Shown one piece after another: positions 8,537 to 17,663 of a stretch of DNA of 64,000 nucleotides. The translations under genes were made by a program, and so were the position numbers. How positions within the stretch are numbered: position 1 is the stretch's first letter; each line of letters starts with the position of its first letter. Source of the stretch: Burkholderia vietnamiensis LMG 10929 (GTDB taxonomy: Bacteria; Pseudomonadota; Gammaproteobacteria; Burkholderiales; Burkholderiaceae); contig NZ_CP009631.1 of the NCBI RefSeq assembly GCF_000959445.1, forward strand, positions 62,001 through 126,000. Reading direction: 5' to 3'. The notes below the pieces were generated by a model. That model was not told the DNA's origin and searched no databases. It worked only from the letters and a program-made list of their open reading frames with translations.

Positions 8537-9214
8537 ATGAACACATCTCAAGACCTGTCGATCATTTCCCTCGTCCTCAACGCGAGCGTGCTCGCCCAGG
8601 CCGTGATGGGGCTGCTGTTGCTGCTGTCGCTGATGTCGTGGACCTTCATCTTCCGCAAGTGGTTCGCGATCCGCCGCGCACGCGCGCAGACCGAGCGCTT
8701 CGAAAAGGATTTCTGGTCGGGCGGCGACCTGCAGGCGCTGTACCAGAGCGCAGCCAATAACCGCCACACGATCGGCGCGCTCGAGCGCATCTTCGAAGCC
8801 GGCATGCGTGAATTCCTGAAGGCGAAGGAAAAGCGCCTGAGCGATCCGGGGCTCGTGCTCGACGGCGCACGCCGCGCGATGCGCGCGGCGTTCCAGCGCG
8901 AAATGGACGTGCTCGAAGCGAATCTCGCGTTCCTCGCGTCGGTCGGCTCGGTCAGCCCGTACATCGGTCTGTTCGGCACCGTGTGGGGCATCATGAATTC
9001 GTTCCGCGGCCTCGCGAATGTGCAGCAGGCCACCCTCGCGAACGTCGCGCCGGGCATCGCCGAGGCGCTCGTCGCCACGGCGATCGGCCTGTTCGCCGCG
9101 ATTCCGGCCGTGGTCGCGTACAACCGCTACGCGCACGACATCGACCGCCTCGCGATCCGCTTCGAGACCTTCATCGAAGAATTCTCGAACATCCTGCAGC
9201 GTCAGGCCCAGTAA
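8537..9214 (+). CDS. tolQ: Tol-Pal proton channel subunit TolQ
   Basis: A 225-residue inner-membrane protein with three membrane helices (about 16-40, 130-155 and 165-195) and the MotA/TolQ/ExbB signature, including GLFGTVWGIMNSFRGL and the pore helix IAEALVATAIGLFAAIPAV. With TolR it forms the proton-driven stator that energises TolA at the septum during outer-membrane constriction. It leads tolQRAB-pal-cpoB; tolR follows after 10 bases. Confidence 0.96.
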   Translation: MNTSQDLSIISLVLNASVLAQAVMGLLLLLSLMSWTFIFRKWFAIRRARAQTERFEKDFWSGGDLQALYQSAANNRHTIGALERIFEAGMREFLKAKEKRLSDPGLVLDGARRAMRAAFQREMDVLEANLAFLASVGSVSPYIGLFGTVWGIMNSFRGLANVQQATLANVAPGIAEALVATAIGLFAAIPAVVAYNRYAHDIDRLAIRFETFIEEFSNILQRQAQ

Positions 9215-9224
9215 GGAGCTCGCC

Positions 9225-9674
9225 ATGGCAGGAAGTCCCATTCGATCCAGCATGCGCGGCGGCCGCTCGCGCCGCGCGATGGCCGACATCAACGTCGTGC
9301 CGTATATCGACGTGATGCTCGTGCTGCTGGTGATCTTCATGGTGACGGCGCCGCTCGTCGCCCCGTCGATCATCAATCTGCCGACCGTCGGCAATGCCGC
9401 GCCGCAGGAGCAGACGCCGCCCGTCGTCGTCAACATCAACGCCGACCGCACGATGAGCGTCAAGTACAAGGGCGACTCCGGCGCGACGCAGGAAGACACG
9501 ATGACCAAGGCCGAGCTCGACAGCTTCATCGTGGCCCGGCAGGCCGACCATCCGGACCAGCCGGTGGTGATCGCGGCCGACAAGACCGTGCAGTACGATG
9601 CGGTCATGACCGTGATGTCGGATCTGAAGGCGCGCGGCGTCAAGCGCGTCGGCCTCCTCGTCAAATCGCAATGA
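9225..9674 (+). CDS. tolR: Tol-Pal stator subunit TolR
   Basis: A 149-residue ExbD/TolR protein: short cytoplasmic N-terminus, one membrane helix beginning DINVVPYIDVMLVLLVIFMV with the conserved proton-carrying Asp (PYIDVML), then a periplasmic domain. The frame is open upstream to 9018, but ATG 9225 is preceded by AAGGAG and starts the normal family length. Its stop overlaps the tolA start (ATGA at 9671). Confidence 0.96.
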   Translation: MAGSPIRSSMRGGRSRRAMADINVVPYIDVMLVLLVIFMVTAPLVAPSIINLPTVGNAAPQEQTPPVVVNINADRTMSVKYKGDSGATQEDTMTKAELDSFIVARQADHPDQPVVIAADKTVQYDAVMTVMSDLKARGVKRVGLLVKSQ

Positions 9675-10744
9675 ACCGGCAGCAACCCACGCGCGGCAAC
9701 ACCTACCCGTCGCAACCGCCGCGCGAGCGCGGCACCTGGCGCGCGTTCGCGCTCGCCGCGCTGATGCACGTCCTGCTTGCGCTGTTCCTGTACCACGGCG
9801 TGCAGTGGCAGAACAGCACGCCGGCCGGCGCCGAAGCCGAACTGTGGACCGAGGTCCCCGACGTTCCCGCACCGCGGCCCGTCGTCGCACCGACGCCGCC
9901 CGTGAAGGTCGCGCCGCCCCCTCCCCCGGTGAGAGACGAACAGGCGGACATCGCGTTGCAGCAGAAGAAGCGCCAGCAACAAGAGGCGGCCGCACGCGAA
10001 GCGCAGCTCGAGCAGCAGCGCCGCGAGCAGCAGCTGAAGCAGCAGGAAGAGGAAGCGCGGCGCGCCCAGCTGGCGGCCCGGCAAGCGGCGGCGCTCGCCG
10101 CGGAAAAGGCCGCCGAACGCGAAAAGCAGAAGCAGAAGCAGGCGGCGAAGCTCAAGCAGCAACTCGCCGAGCAGCAAAAGCTCGAACAGCAGAAACTGGA
10201 GCAGCAAAAGCTCCAGCAGCAGAAGCAGGCGCAGCTCGAGGCCCAGCAGGCAGCCAAGGCGAAGGCCGACGCAGCCGCAAAGGAAAAGGCGGACGCGCAG
10301 GCCAAGGCAAAGGCCGAAGCGGCCGCGCGCGCGAAGGCCGACGCGGCGGCCAAGGCCAAGCTCGACCGGGAACGAAATGCGCGCCTCGCGCAGTTGCAGG
10401 GTCTCGCGGGCGCGGGCGACGGCGGCGGCCAGGGGCTCGCGAAAAGCGGCACCGGCACGGGCTCCGGCGGCAACGCGGCCTCGCCCGGCTATGCGGACAA
10501 GGTGCGCCGTCGCGTGAAGCCGAACATCGTCTGGGGCGGCGAGCGCGCCGGATTGACGACCGTCGTGAAGATTCGCTGCACGCCGTCGGGCGACCTGCTG
10601 AGCGTATCGGTCGCGCGGCCGAGCGGCAATTCGGGGTGGGATCAGGCGGTGGTCAGCGCGATCCAGGCGTCGGTGCCGTTGCCGCCCGATACTGACGGTC
10701 GTACCCCATCGAGCATTACGATTACCTTCAAGGCGGCGGAGTGA
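9671..10744 (+). CDS. tolA: Tol-Pal envelope-spanning protein TolA
   Basis: A 357-residue protein: one N-terminal membrane helix (about 21-38), a periplasmic Pro-rich stretch (residues 55-90), a long Gln/Lys/Ala-rich helical domain (about 95-240) and a C-terminal TonB/TolA-like domain (about 270-357) that includes [13 protein letters not shown]. It links the TolQR motor to TolB/Pal at the outer membrane. The helical part is built from imperfect KLEQQ and AKAKAD repeats, a place where length could vary between strains. It overlaps tolR by 4 bases. Confidence 0.94.
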   Translation: MNRQQPTRGNTYPSQPPRERGTWRAFALAALMHVLLALFLYHGVQWQNSTPAGAEAELWTEVPDVPAPRPVVAPTPPVKVAPPPPPVRDEQADIALQQKKRQQQEAAAREAQLEQQRREQQLKQQEEEARRAQLAARQAAALAAEKAAEREKQKQKQAAKLKQQLAEQQKLEQQKLEQQKLQQQKQAQLEAQQAAKAKADAAAKEKADAQAKAKAEAAARAKADAAAKAKLDRERNARLAQLQGLAGAGDGGGQGLAKSGTGTGSGGNAASPGYADKVRRRVKPNIVWGGERAGLTTVVKIRCTPSGDLLSVSVARPSGNSGWDQAVVSAIQASVPLPPDTDGRTPSSITITFKAAE

Positions 10745-10853
10745 ACGGAAATGCGCTTACACTCCGGGCTTCGCTGCGAAACGGGAACGAACAGGGTATT
10801 TTTACTGTCTCTGCGCTTGCGCAGCGATCCAAGTCACATGGGAAGCAAGAAGC

Positions 10854-12149
10854 ATGAGTTTGATGACGAAACTAGGTTTCAGGGCACTCGTGGCATCGTG
10901 TCTGATTGCGGCCGGCGGCGCCGCTAACGCGCAGGTCAACGTGCTGATCACCGGCGTCGGATCGACCCAGTTCCCCATCGCGACCGCGAATTTCGCGAAC
11001 GAGGCGGGCCTGCCGCAGCAGGTCACGTCGATCGTGCGCGCCGACCTCGCCCGCAGCGGCAAATTCACCAACATCGACGCCGGCAGCACGCCCGTGCCCG
11101 AGACCGCCTCGGTCGATCTCGGCGCCTGGAAGGCCAAGGGCGCGAACGCGTTCGTCGCCGGCAGCGTGAACCGCGAAGCGAACGGTCAGTACAAGGTGAA
11201 CTTCATCCTGTACGACACCGTCAAGCAGCAGAGCCTCGGCGGCCTGTCGCTGACCGCGAACGACACCACGCTGCGCACCGCCGGCCACAAGATCGCCGAC
11301 TACATCTACCAGAAACTGCTCGGCGTGCGCGGCGTATTCGCCACGCGTCTGTCGTACGTGATCAAGACGGGCAACCGCTACCAGCTGCAGATCTCGGATT
11401 CGGACGGCCAGAACGCGCGCATCGCGCTGTCGAGCACCGAGCCGATCATCTCGCCGGCGTGGTCGCCGAGCGGCACGAAGGTTGCCTACGTGTCGTTCGA
11501 GCGCAAGAAGCCGATCGTCTACATCCACGACCTGCCGACCGGCCGCCGCTATATGGTCTCCGACCAGAAGGGCAACAACAGCGCACCGGCGTGGTCGCCG
11601 GACGGCAACACGCTGGCCGTCGCGCTGTCGCTGACGGGCAATACGCAGATCTATACGGTCAACGCCAACGGCGGCGGGCTGCGCCGGCTCACGCAGAGCA
11701 GCTCGATCGACACCGAGCCGTTCTATTCGCCGGACGGCCACTGGATCTACTTCACGAGCGACCGCGGCGGCGCGCCGCAGATCTACCGGATGCCCGCGCA
11801 AGGCGAAAGCGCCGGCGCGGCCCAGCGCGTGACCTTCACGGGCAGCTACAACACGAGCCCGCGCGTGAGCCCGGACGGCAAGCTGCTCGCCTACATCTCC
11901 CGTACCGGCGGGGGGTTCAAGCTGTACGTCCAGGATTTGCAGACCGGCGCGGCGAACGCCATCACGAACACCAATCGCGACGAATCGCCGAGCTTCGCGG
12001 CTAACGGCCAGTACATTCTCTACGCGACCCAGTCGGGCGGCCGCAACGTGCTGGCAGCAGTGCCCACCGACGGCAGCGCGCCGCCGCAGATTCTGTCCGT
12101 CCAGGGCGGCTCCGTTCGTGAGCCGTCGTGGGGACCCTTCATGCAATGA
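10854..12149 (+). CDS. tolB: Tol-Pal periplasmic protein TolB
   Basis: A 431-residue protein of family length. An N-terminal signal peptide (about residues 1-26, ending in NAQ) precedes the TolB N-domain, and the C-terminal half is a six-bladed beta-propeller with repeated motifs such as [15 protein letters not shown] and [14 protein letters not shown]. It shuttles between TolA and Pal in the periplasm. An in-frame ATG at 10863 is a possible alternative start. It lies 109 bases after tolA and 19 before pal. Confidence 0.96.
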   Translation: MSLMTKLGFRALVASCLIAAGGAANAQVNVLITGVGSTQFPIATANFANEAGLPQQVTSIVRADLARSGKFTNIDAGSTPVPETASVDLGAWKAKGANAFVAGSVNREANGQYKVNFILYDTVKQQSLGGLSLTANDTTLRTAGHKIADYIYQKLLGVRGVFATRLSYVIKTGNRYQLQISDSDGQNARIALSSTEPIISPAWSPSGTKVAYVSFERKKPIVYIHDLPTGRRYMVSDQKGNNSAPAWSPDGNTLAVALSLTGNTQIYTVNANGGGLRRLTQSSSIDTEPFYSPDGHWIYFTSDRGGAPQIYRMPAQGESAGAAQRVTFTGSYNTSPRVSPDGKLLAYISRTGGGFKLYVQDLQTGAANAITNTNRDESPSFAANGQYILYATQSGGRNVLAAVPTDGSAPPQILSVQGGSVREPSWGPFMQ

Positions 12150-12168
12150 CCACACAAGGAGAGTAACC

Positions 12169-12681
12169 ATGATGTCGAATAAAGCTCGTCTGGCTCTGGC
12201 CGTGATGATGATCAGCGCGCTCGCAGCGTGCAAATCGGGCGTGAAGCTCGACGACAAGGCCAACAACGCCGGCGCGGTCAGCACGCAGCCGAGCGCGGAC
12301 AACGTCGCGCAAGTGAACGTCGATCCGCTGAACGATCCGAACAGCCCGCTCGCGAAGCGCAGCATCTACTTCGACTTCGACAGCTATTCGGTGAAGGACG
12401 AGTACCAGCCGCTGCTGCAGCAACACGCTCAGTACCTGAAGAGCCACCCGCAGCGTCACGTGCTGATCCAGGGCAACACCGACGAACGCGGCACCAGCGA
12501 GTACAACCTCGCGCTGGGCCAGAAGCGTGCGGAAGCCGTCCGCCGCGCGATGGCGCTGCTCGGCGTGAACGACTCGCAGATGGAAGCCGTGAGCCTCGGC
12601 AAGGAAAAGCCGCAGGCAACGGGCCACGACGAAGCATCGTGGGCGCAGAACCGTCGCGCCGACCTCGTCTACCAACAGTAA
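12169..12681 (+). CDS. pal: Peptidoglycan-associated lipoprotein Pal
   Basis: A 170-residue lipoprotein. The signal peptide ends in the lipobox LAAC (Cys at residue 21), then a linker and an OmpA-like peptidoglycan-binding domain (about 65-168) with the conserved GNTDERGTSEYNLALGQKRA block. It anchors the outer membrane to peptidoglycan and is the TolB partner. Two adjacent ATGs exist; 12169 follows AAGGAGAG. Part of the tolQRAB-pal-cpoB run. Confidence 0.97.
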   Translation: MMSNKARLALAVMMISALAACKSGVKLDDKANNAGAVSTQPSADNVAQVNVDPLNDPNSPLAKRSIYFDFDSYSVKDEYQPLLQQHAQYLKSHPQRHVLIQGNTDERGTSEYNLALGQKRAEAVRRAMALLGVNDSQMEAVSLGKEKPQATGHDEASWAQNRRADLVYQQ

Positions 12682-12700
12682 GTAACGGAAGAATTGCCGT

Positions 12701-13450
12701 ATGACGCACCGTGTATCCTGGCTGCGCGTTGCCGCAGCGTTCTGCGTCGTCGGCGCGGCGTGGTCGGCCGCGCCGGCGCACGCCGGCATGTTCGACGACA
12801 ACGAGGCGCGCCGCGCCGTGCTCGATCTGCGCAGCAAGAGCGACAACCTGGCCAGCCAGTTGTCGGCAGCCCAGCGTACGATCCTCGATCAATCCGGCCG
12901 TATCGACCAGCTGAACCAGCAGGTCGCAACGCTACGCGGCGAGAACGAGGACCTGACGAACCGGCTGACGACGCTCGAACGGCAGCAGAAGGAGTACTAC
13001 CAGGATCTCGACACGCGGCTCAAGAAGTTCGAGCCGCAACAGGCGACGATCGATGGTGTCGAAGGCACCGTTCAGCCCGGTGAAACGGATGCGCTCAGCG
13101 CGGCGCAGCAGCAGTTCCGCAACGGCAATTTCAAGGCTGCCGCGGCGTCGTTCCGCAGCTTCATCGCGAAGTATCCGCAAAGCCCGTACCAGCCGACCGC
13201 GCAATACTGGCTCGGCAATGCGCAATACGCGCTGCGCGACTACCGCGGGTCGACGGCGACTTGGCAGGCGATCGTGAGCAAGTATCCGCAGCATCCGCGC
13301 GCGGCCGATGCGCTCGTCGCGATCGGCACGAACCAGCTCGAACAAGGCCAGAAGGCGGCCGCGAAGAAGACGTTCGAGCAGGTCGTATCGCAGTACGCCG
13401 GGTCGAACGCGGCGCAGACGGCGCAGGGCAAGATCGAGAGCATCAAGTAA
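12701..13450 (+). CDS. cpoB: Cell division coordinator CpoB (YbgF)
   Basis: A 249-residue periplasmic protein: a signal peptide to about residue 28 (AAPAHA), a trimerising coiled coil (about 32-110, rich in Leu, Gln and Glu) and three TPR units in the C-terminal half (LSAAQQQFRNGNFKAAAASF onward). CpoB connects Tol-Pal with PBP1B during septation. It is the last protein gene of the operon, 19 bases after pal, and the tRNA-Lys promoter begins right behind it. Confidence 0.93.
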   Translation: MTHRVSWLRVAAAFCVVGAAWSAAPAHAGMFDDNEARRAVLDLRSKSDNLASQLSAAQRTILDQSGRIDQLNQQVATLRGENEDLTNRLTTLERQQKEYYQDLDTRLKKFEPQQATIDGVEGTVQPGETDALSAAQQQFRNGNFKAAAASFRSFIAKYPQSPYQPTAQYWLGNAQYALRDYRGSTATWQAIVSKYPQHPRAADALVAIGTNQLEQGQKAAAKKTFEQVVSQYAGSNAAQTAQGKIESIK

Positions 13451-13467
13451 ATCGTCGTGACGGGTCG

Positions 13468-13496
13468 TTGACAGGTATACCACCCGCCGCTATAAT
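13468..13496 (+). promoter_or_regulatory. Consensus sigma-70 promoter of tRNA-Lys
   Basis: TTGACA at 13468-13473 and TATAAT at 13491-13496 are separated by exactly 17 bases: a perfect consensus promoter, as expected for a stable RNA. The start site would be near 13503, six bases before the mature tRNA end. Confidence 0.92.
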
Positions 13497-13508
13497 CTTT
13501 TGCTCTTT

Positions 13509-13584
13509 GGGTCGTTAGCTCAGTTGGTAGAGCAGCGGACTTTTAATCCGTTGGTCGCGTGTTCGAGTCACGCACGGCCTACCA
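13509..13584 (+). tRNA. tRNA-Lys (UUU)
   Basis: A 76-base cloverleaf with encoded CCA. The acceptor stem GGGTCGT pairs with ACGGCCT (one G-U at the end and one internal U-G). The D-arm contains TAGCTCAGTTGGTAGAG, and the T-arm contains GTTCGAGTC. The anticodon stem GCGGA/TCCGT encloses loop CTTTTAA, so the anticodon is UUU, which reads Lys codons. Confidence 0.97.
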
Positions 13585-13591
13585 AGGATGT

Positions 13592-13628
13592 AAAAAAGGG
13601 GCTTCCGGGAAACCGGAAGCCCCTTTTT
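13592..13628 (+). terminator. Intrinsic terminator after tRNA-Lys
   Basis: GGGGCTTCCGG, a GAAA tetraloop and CCGGAAGCCCC, flanked by an A run upstream and TTTTT downstream: a perfect 11-bp stem. The flanking A and T runs let it work in both directions. Confidence 0.95.
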
Positions 13629-14189
13629 CATTGGTGCTCGCCGGTTGAGTCTCCGGGCTGCCGCGGCTGCATCTCCATCGCCCTACCCGTTCTCCGACAT
13701 CCTCGCCGCGACGATCACGCGCGTTCGCGTCATCCCCACGCTGCGTGCGCAGCCACCGCCGCAGCGTCGCACCGAGCACCGCACGGAACGCCTGCTCCGA
13801 GTGCGAGCCGAGCGCTAACCCGATCGCCGCTTCGCCCGCGCCGCGTCTGCTGCAGCAACGCGCACGCCCGCATCGCCCGGCTCCGCACGACGAACAAACC
13901 AATATCCCTTCACTGAAATGTCGCGCCCCGATCGACAGGCAACAGATGAAACGCGACCATGCGGCATCGCGAGCGAGCCGTCGACGCCGGGCCATGCAAG
14001 GCGCCGCACGCGCCCGTCACCGCGCCGCGAATTCCTGCCCGACGACAACCATCGACGCCACGCGTCCATGAGACGTTTACGCCAAAAATGTCGCTATCGG
14101 CTATCGAAACCCTCATCCGTAACGCCCAGAATAGCCATGCATCGCCCGAGATCGCGGCACCAGCCGCTCAACCCACCAAAGGACGCATC
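13629..14189. other. Intergenic stretch without a supported gene
   Basis: About 560 bases between the tRNA terminator and the AhpD-like gene. Open frames exist on both strands, but none has the codon bias, start context or recognisable product of a gene. No RNA gene or repeat was recognised. Confidence 0.5.
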
Positions 14190-14519
14190 ATGCTGAACTG
14201 GAACGAATACCGGAAGGAACTGACGACTCGCATCGGCGACATCGCGAAGCTCTCGCCCGACACGTTGGCCGGCTACAAGGCGCTGTCGGGCGCCGGCGCG
14301 AAGACGGGCCATCTCGACGCGAAGACGCGCGAGCTGATCGCCCTCGCGGTGGCCGTCACGACACGCTGCGACGGCTGTATCGCGGTGCACACTGCCGAAG
14401 CCGCGAAGCACGGCGCGACCAAGGAGGAAGTGGCCGAGGCGCTCGGCGTCGCGATCGCGCTGAATGCGGGCGCGGCGCTCGTCTACTCGGCACGCGTGAT
14501 GGACGCGCTCGGCGACTGA
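14190..14519 (+). CDS. Carboxymuconolactone decarboxylase / AhpD-like protein
   Basis: A 109-residue protein of the CMD fold with the redox-type signature TTRCDGCIAVHTAEAAKHGA: Cys60-x2-Cys63 and His67, as in AhpD-like alkylhydroperoxidases. Members with this CxxC act as thiol peroxidases or disulfide partners; the exact substrate is unknown. ATG 14190 is preceded by AAAGGA. The frame is open upstream to 13959, but that part lacks coding character. Single gene. Confidence 0.85.
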   Translation: MLNWNEYRKELTTRIGDIAKLSPDTLAGYKALSGAGAKTGHLDAKTRELIALAVAVTTRCDGCIAVHTAEAAKHGATKEEVAEALGVAIALNAGAALVYSARVMDALGD

Positions 14520-14635
14520 CGCGCGCGCCGCGTAGCCGCCGAATCGTCACCCGACGATCGCGGCGGCCAGTCCAGCGGGCCGGCCGCCGCGAACTCCGCT
14601 ACCATGCGCGACAGTTCATCGCGAAGGAGCGCTCC

Positions 14636-15469
14636 ATGTGCCGCTGGCTCGCCTACACCGGCAATCCGATCCCGCTCGAGACCGTGCTGTTTCGCGCGAA
14701 GCATTCGCTGATCGACCAGAGCCTGCATTCGGAACTCGGCGTGACGACGACCAACGGCGACGGCTTCGGGATCGGCTGGTACGGCCATCCCGATGAACTG
14801 CCGTTCCGCTACCGCTCCGTGCATCCCGCCTGGAACGACCGCAATCTGCGCGAAGCGGCCCGCGCGATCCACTCGCGCATGTTCGTCGCGCATATCCGCG
14901 CGGCGACCGATGCGCCCGTGCAGGAAACCAACTGCCATCCGTTCCGCCACGGCCGCTGGCTGTTCGCGCACAATGGGCTGATCCGCGATTTCCACAAGCT
15001 GCGCCGCGACCTGACGATGAAGGTCGACCCCGCGCTGTTCTCGACGCTGGAAGGCTCGACCGACTCCGAATTGATGTTTCGTCTCGCGCTGACCTACGGC
15101 CTGGAGCAAGCCCCGCTGCCCGCGCTCGAGCGCATGGTCGGCGTGATCGAGGAAACCGCGGCGCGGTATCGCGTCGCCGAGCCGCTCAACATGACGGTCT
15201 GCGCGACCGACGGCGAGCGGATCGTCGCGGCGCGCTATTCGAGCGAACGGCAATCGCGATCGCTGTTCCACAGCACGTCGTTCAGGCATTTGCACGAACT
15301 GTATCCGCACAATCCGCGTATCGCGGAAGTGGGCAACGATGCGTTCATGGTCGTATCCGAGCCGCTCGTCGACCTGCGCGGCGCATGGGAAGAAGTGCCC
15401 GAAAGCACGGCAATCGTCGCGCATGGGGCCGATGTACAGCAGCGGCCATTCAATCCAAGGCACAAGTGA
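14636..15469 (+). CDS. Class II glutamine amidotransferase, YafJ/EgtC-like
   Basis: A 277-residue Ntn-type amidotransferase domain. After Met removal, Cys2 (MCRWLAYTG) becomes the N-terminal nucleophile. Further conserved blocks are NGDGFGIGWYG, AHIRAATDAPVQETNCHPF and FAHNGLI. Stand-alone proteins of this kind hydrolyse an amide of a glutamyl compound; the physiological substrate of YafJ is not established. GAAGGAG lies 8-14 bases before ATG 14636. It stands alone before an AT-rich gap. Confidence 0.88.
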   Translation: MCRWLAYTGNPIPLETVLFRAKHSLIDQSLHSELGVTTTNGDGFGIGWYGHPDELPFRYRSVHPAWNDRNLREAARAIHSRMFVAHIRAATDAPVQETNCHPFRHGRWLFAHNGLIRDFHKLRRDLTMKVDPALFSTLEGSTDSELMFRLALTYGLEQAPLPALERMVGVIEETAARYRVAEPLNMTVCATDGERIVAARYSSERQSRSLFHSTSFRHLHELYPHNPRIAEVGNDAFMVVSEPLVDLRGAWEEVPESTAIVAHGADVQQRPFNPRHK

Positions 15470-15975
15470 CGCGCTTTTCCCGGAATATCAGTCACTTGCC
15501 GAGGGCGCGGCATTGCGCCCGGGGATATTTATCCGCGGAAATTCGCGGCGTAAAACCTCGCGCAAAAAATATGATTCTAAAATCCTCTAGATTGACAGCC
15601 GATTAACGAACCATCTTGCGGCCCCATTTTAATCTGGCAATTCTATTTAAAACGGAAATACTCGCCACCGCATTATCCGTGCCGAAATGGAAAGTCACGC
15701 CATCACGCGCGCGATACGCTGATGCGATGTCAGGCCATACCGAGCAAGGCGGCGGCAATAATGCCTGGGTTCGTTTCAATTCGATTACCACCCTTATTTC
15801 AAATTGTTACGCAGTCCGTGGAAATTGCCAGTCGCGCACTCTCCGCTGCAATATTTCGTAATAAGATAGGAAATTTACGAGACATCGAAAAGCACGTTAC
15901 AATCGGCCGACATTGCGATCGACAGATCGACTCAAAACAAAATTGCCCCTCGATTTTCGGCATATCGGCTCTGAA
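15470..15975. other. AT-rich intergenic region upstream of cysC
   Basis: About 506 bases whose G+C is visibly near half, against about two thirds around it. It holds A/T tracts (around 15565-15590, 15645-15660 and 15855-15880) and inverted repeats GGGCGC/GCGCCC and CCGCG/CGCGG near 15505-15550 that may end the upstream transcript. No gene is supported. It probably holds the cysC promoter and may mark an old insertion boundary. Confidence 0.6.
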
Positions 15976-16563
15976 ATGAATCATCCTGCCAATCCTTCTC
16001 CGCCCGATCCACTGTCAGGCGGCCGCAGCGCATTTTCGGGCGCGAACCCGCGCCCGTTCGTCGTGTGGCTGACGGGCGTGTCGGGCGCCGGCAAGTCCAC
16101 GCTCGCCAGCTTGCTGAAGCTGCAGCTGGACGCGCTCGGGCATCGAACTTATCTGCTCGACGGCGACACGCTGCGCGAAGGGTTGAACCGGGATCTCGGC
16201 TTCAGCGATGCCGACCGGCGCGAGAACATCCGACGCACGGCCGAAGTGGCGCGGCTGATGACGGATGCGGGCTTCATCGTGATCGCCGCGCTGATCTCGC
16301 CGTTCGCGGACGCACGCGCCCAAGCGCGTGCGCGCTTCGCGCCCGGCACGTTCGTCGAGGTATTCGTCGACGTGGCGCTGGAGGTTGCCGAGGCACGCGA
16401 TCCGAAGGGGCTGTACGTGTTGGCGCGACGCGGAACCATCCAGCAATTCACCGGCATCGGCTCGCCGTACGAGCAACCGGAGTCGCCCGAAGTACACGTG
16501 AGGACGGCGGAGGCGAGCCCCGACGCCTGCGTGGCCGAGATCATGCGGCAATTGCCGTTGTAG
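15976..16563 (+). CDS. cysC: Adenylylsulfate (APS) kinase
   Basis: A 195-residue protein with P-loop GVSGAGKS (34-41), the APS-kinase block LDGDTLREGLNRDLGFSDADRRENIRR, and ARRGTIQQFTGIGSPYE near the C-terminus. It phosphorylates APS to PAPS with ATP, for sulfate assimilation or sulfotransferases. It is a stand-alone kinase with no cysD, cysN or sulfotransferase beside it, so a role in making PAPS for sulfation is possible but unproven. I chose ATG 15976; an open frame upstream to 15913 lies in AT-rich sequence. The unusual upstream base composition hints at acquisition. Confidence 0.9.
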   Translation: MNHPANPSPPDPLSGGRSAFSGANPRPFVVWLTGVSGAGKSTLASLLKLQLDALGHRTYLLDGDTLREGLNRDLGFSDADRRENIRRTAEVARLMTDAGFIVIAALISPFADARAQARARFAPGTFVEVFVDVALEVAEARDPKGLYVLARRGTIQQFTGIGSPYEQPESPEVHVRTAEASPDACVAEIMRQLPL

Positions 16564-16738
16564 GCCGCGCTCGCACGGCAAACATCGACTCACCACCATT
16601 GCGGCGAGCACGCACAACACATCGACTGCGGCGCGACCCGCATCCGGGTCGTCCGTCATCCACGGCAGCCGCTACACGCCGATTCCTTCGTCGAGCGCCG
16701 CATGCGCCGCCTGCGCACCCGCAACGCAACCAACGCAC

Positions 16739-16779
16739 AAAAAAGCGGGGCAACTCACATCGAGCTGCCCCGCTTTTTA
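16739..16779. terminator. Bidirectional terminator between cysC and dedA
   Basis: GCGGGGCA (16745-16752) pairs with TGCCCCGC (16766-16773), with an A run before and TTTTT after, so it suits both convergent genes. Confidence 0.85.
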
Positions 16780-16805
16780 CTGCAACCGACAGAAACCGCG
16801 CCGGC

Positions 16806-17489
16806 TCAGCGTCCGCCCGTCTTCTGCGTGCTGCCCGACTGCCGCCCGCGCACCAGCTTCCACAGCGCACCGAGCGCAACCGGCACGACGGCAGCGCCGA
16901 TCCCCGCCAGCACGATCACGTTCAGGTACTGCCGGATGAACGGAATATTGCCGAAGAAGTAACCGAGCAGCACCAGCAGCAGCACCCACAGGAGCGCCCC
17001 GATCACGTTGAACAACTGGAAGCGCGTGAAGCTCATCGCCGATGCACCGGCGACGAACGGCGCGAACGTGCGCACCACCGGGATGAACCGCGCGAGCACG
17101 ATCGTCTTGCCGCCATGCTTGTCGTAGAACGAATGCGTCTTCTGCAGCGCCGCGCGATCGAGGAAGCGCTCGAGCACCGGGATATGCGTATTGAACACCT
17201 TCGGCCCGATCCAGCGGCCGATCAGGTAGTTGACGGTATTGCCGGCCGTCGCCGCGACGAGCAGCAGCGCGATCAACGCGCCGACGTTCATGTCGCCGGT
17301 TGCCGCGAACGCACCGCCGATGAACAGCAGCGAATCGCCGGGCAGGAACGGCAGCACGACGAGCCCCGTCTCGCAGAACACGATCAGGAACAACACCAGA
17401 TACACCCATGCGCCGTACTGCCGGATGAAGTCGCCGAGGAACGCGTCGATGTGCAGGACCAGGTTGACGAAATGAAGCAGCGTATCCAA
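16806..17489 (-). CDS. DedA family membrane protein
   Basis: A 227-residue multi-spanning inner-membrane protein with DedA/SNARE-associated motifs: ETGLVVLPFLPGDSLLFIGG and the RFIPVVRTFAPFVAGASAM loop with its conserved Arg and Pro. DedA proteins are linked to lipid-carrier or phospholipid flipping, membrane potential and resistance to cationic peptides. No ATG precedes the conserved N-terminus. I place the start at TTG 17489 (protein LDTLLHFVN), 9 bases after CGAGGAA. It is convergent with cysC and divergent from mutL. Confidence 0.85.
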   Translation of the reverse strand: MDTLLHFVNLVLHIDAFLGDFIRQYGAWVYLVLFLIVFCETGLVVLPFLPGDSLLFIGGAFAATGDMNVGALIALLLVAATAGNTVNYLIGRWIGPKVFNTHIPVLERFLDRAALQKTHSFYDKHGGKTIVLARFIPVVRTFAPFVAGASAMSFTRFQLFNVIGALLWVLLLVLLGYFFGNIPFIRQYLNVIVLAGIGAAVVPVALGALWKLVRGRQSGSTQKTGGR

Positions 17490-17651
17490 ATGCGATTCCT
17501 CGAAGGCGAAGGGCCGGACCGGCCGGAACAAGCGTGAACGCCCGCCGGACAAGGCGGCGCGCGCAACGGAGCCCCATGATACCGAAACTACCTCAAGGCT
17601 CCGTGAAAAAACGTAACGGCCGGCGGCTCCGGCACGCCGCCGCCGCGTCGC

Positions 17652-17657
17652 TATAAT
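17652..17657 (+). promoter_or_regulatory. TATAAT -10 six bases before the mutL ATG
   Basis: A perfect -10 hexamer ends only 6 bases before ATG 17664, and no Shine-Dalgarno is present. A transcript from it would start at or next to the A of ATG, meaning a leaderless mRNA. No good -35 is visible 17 bases upstream. Confidence 0.5.
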
Positions 17658-17663
17658 TCGGCC

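Noticed and set aside
10100..10380. Repetitive Gln/Lys/Ala codons as a possible mobile or satellite repeat
   Set aside because: They encode the normal helical domain of TolA and stay in frame.
13500..13916. Plus-strand open frame of 138 codons starting upstream of the tRNA
   Set aside because: It runs straight through the tRNA-Lys gene and its terminator; codon choice is not gene-like.
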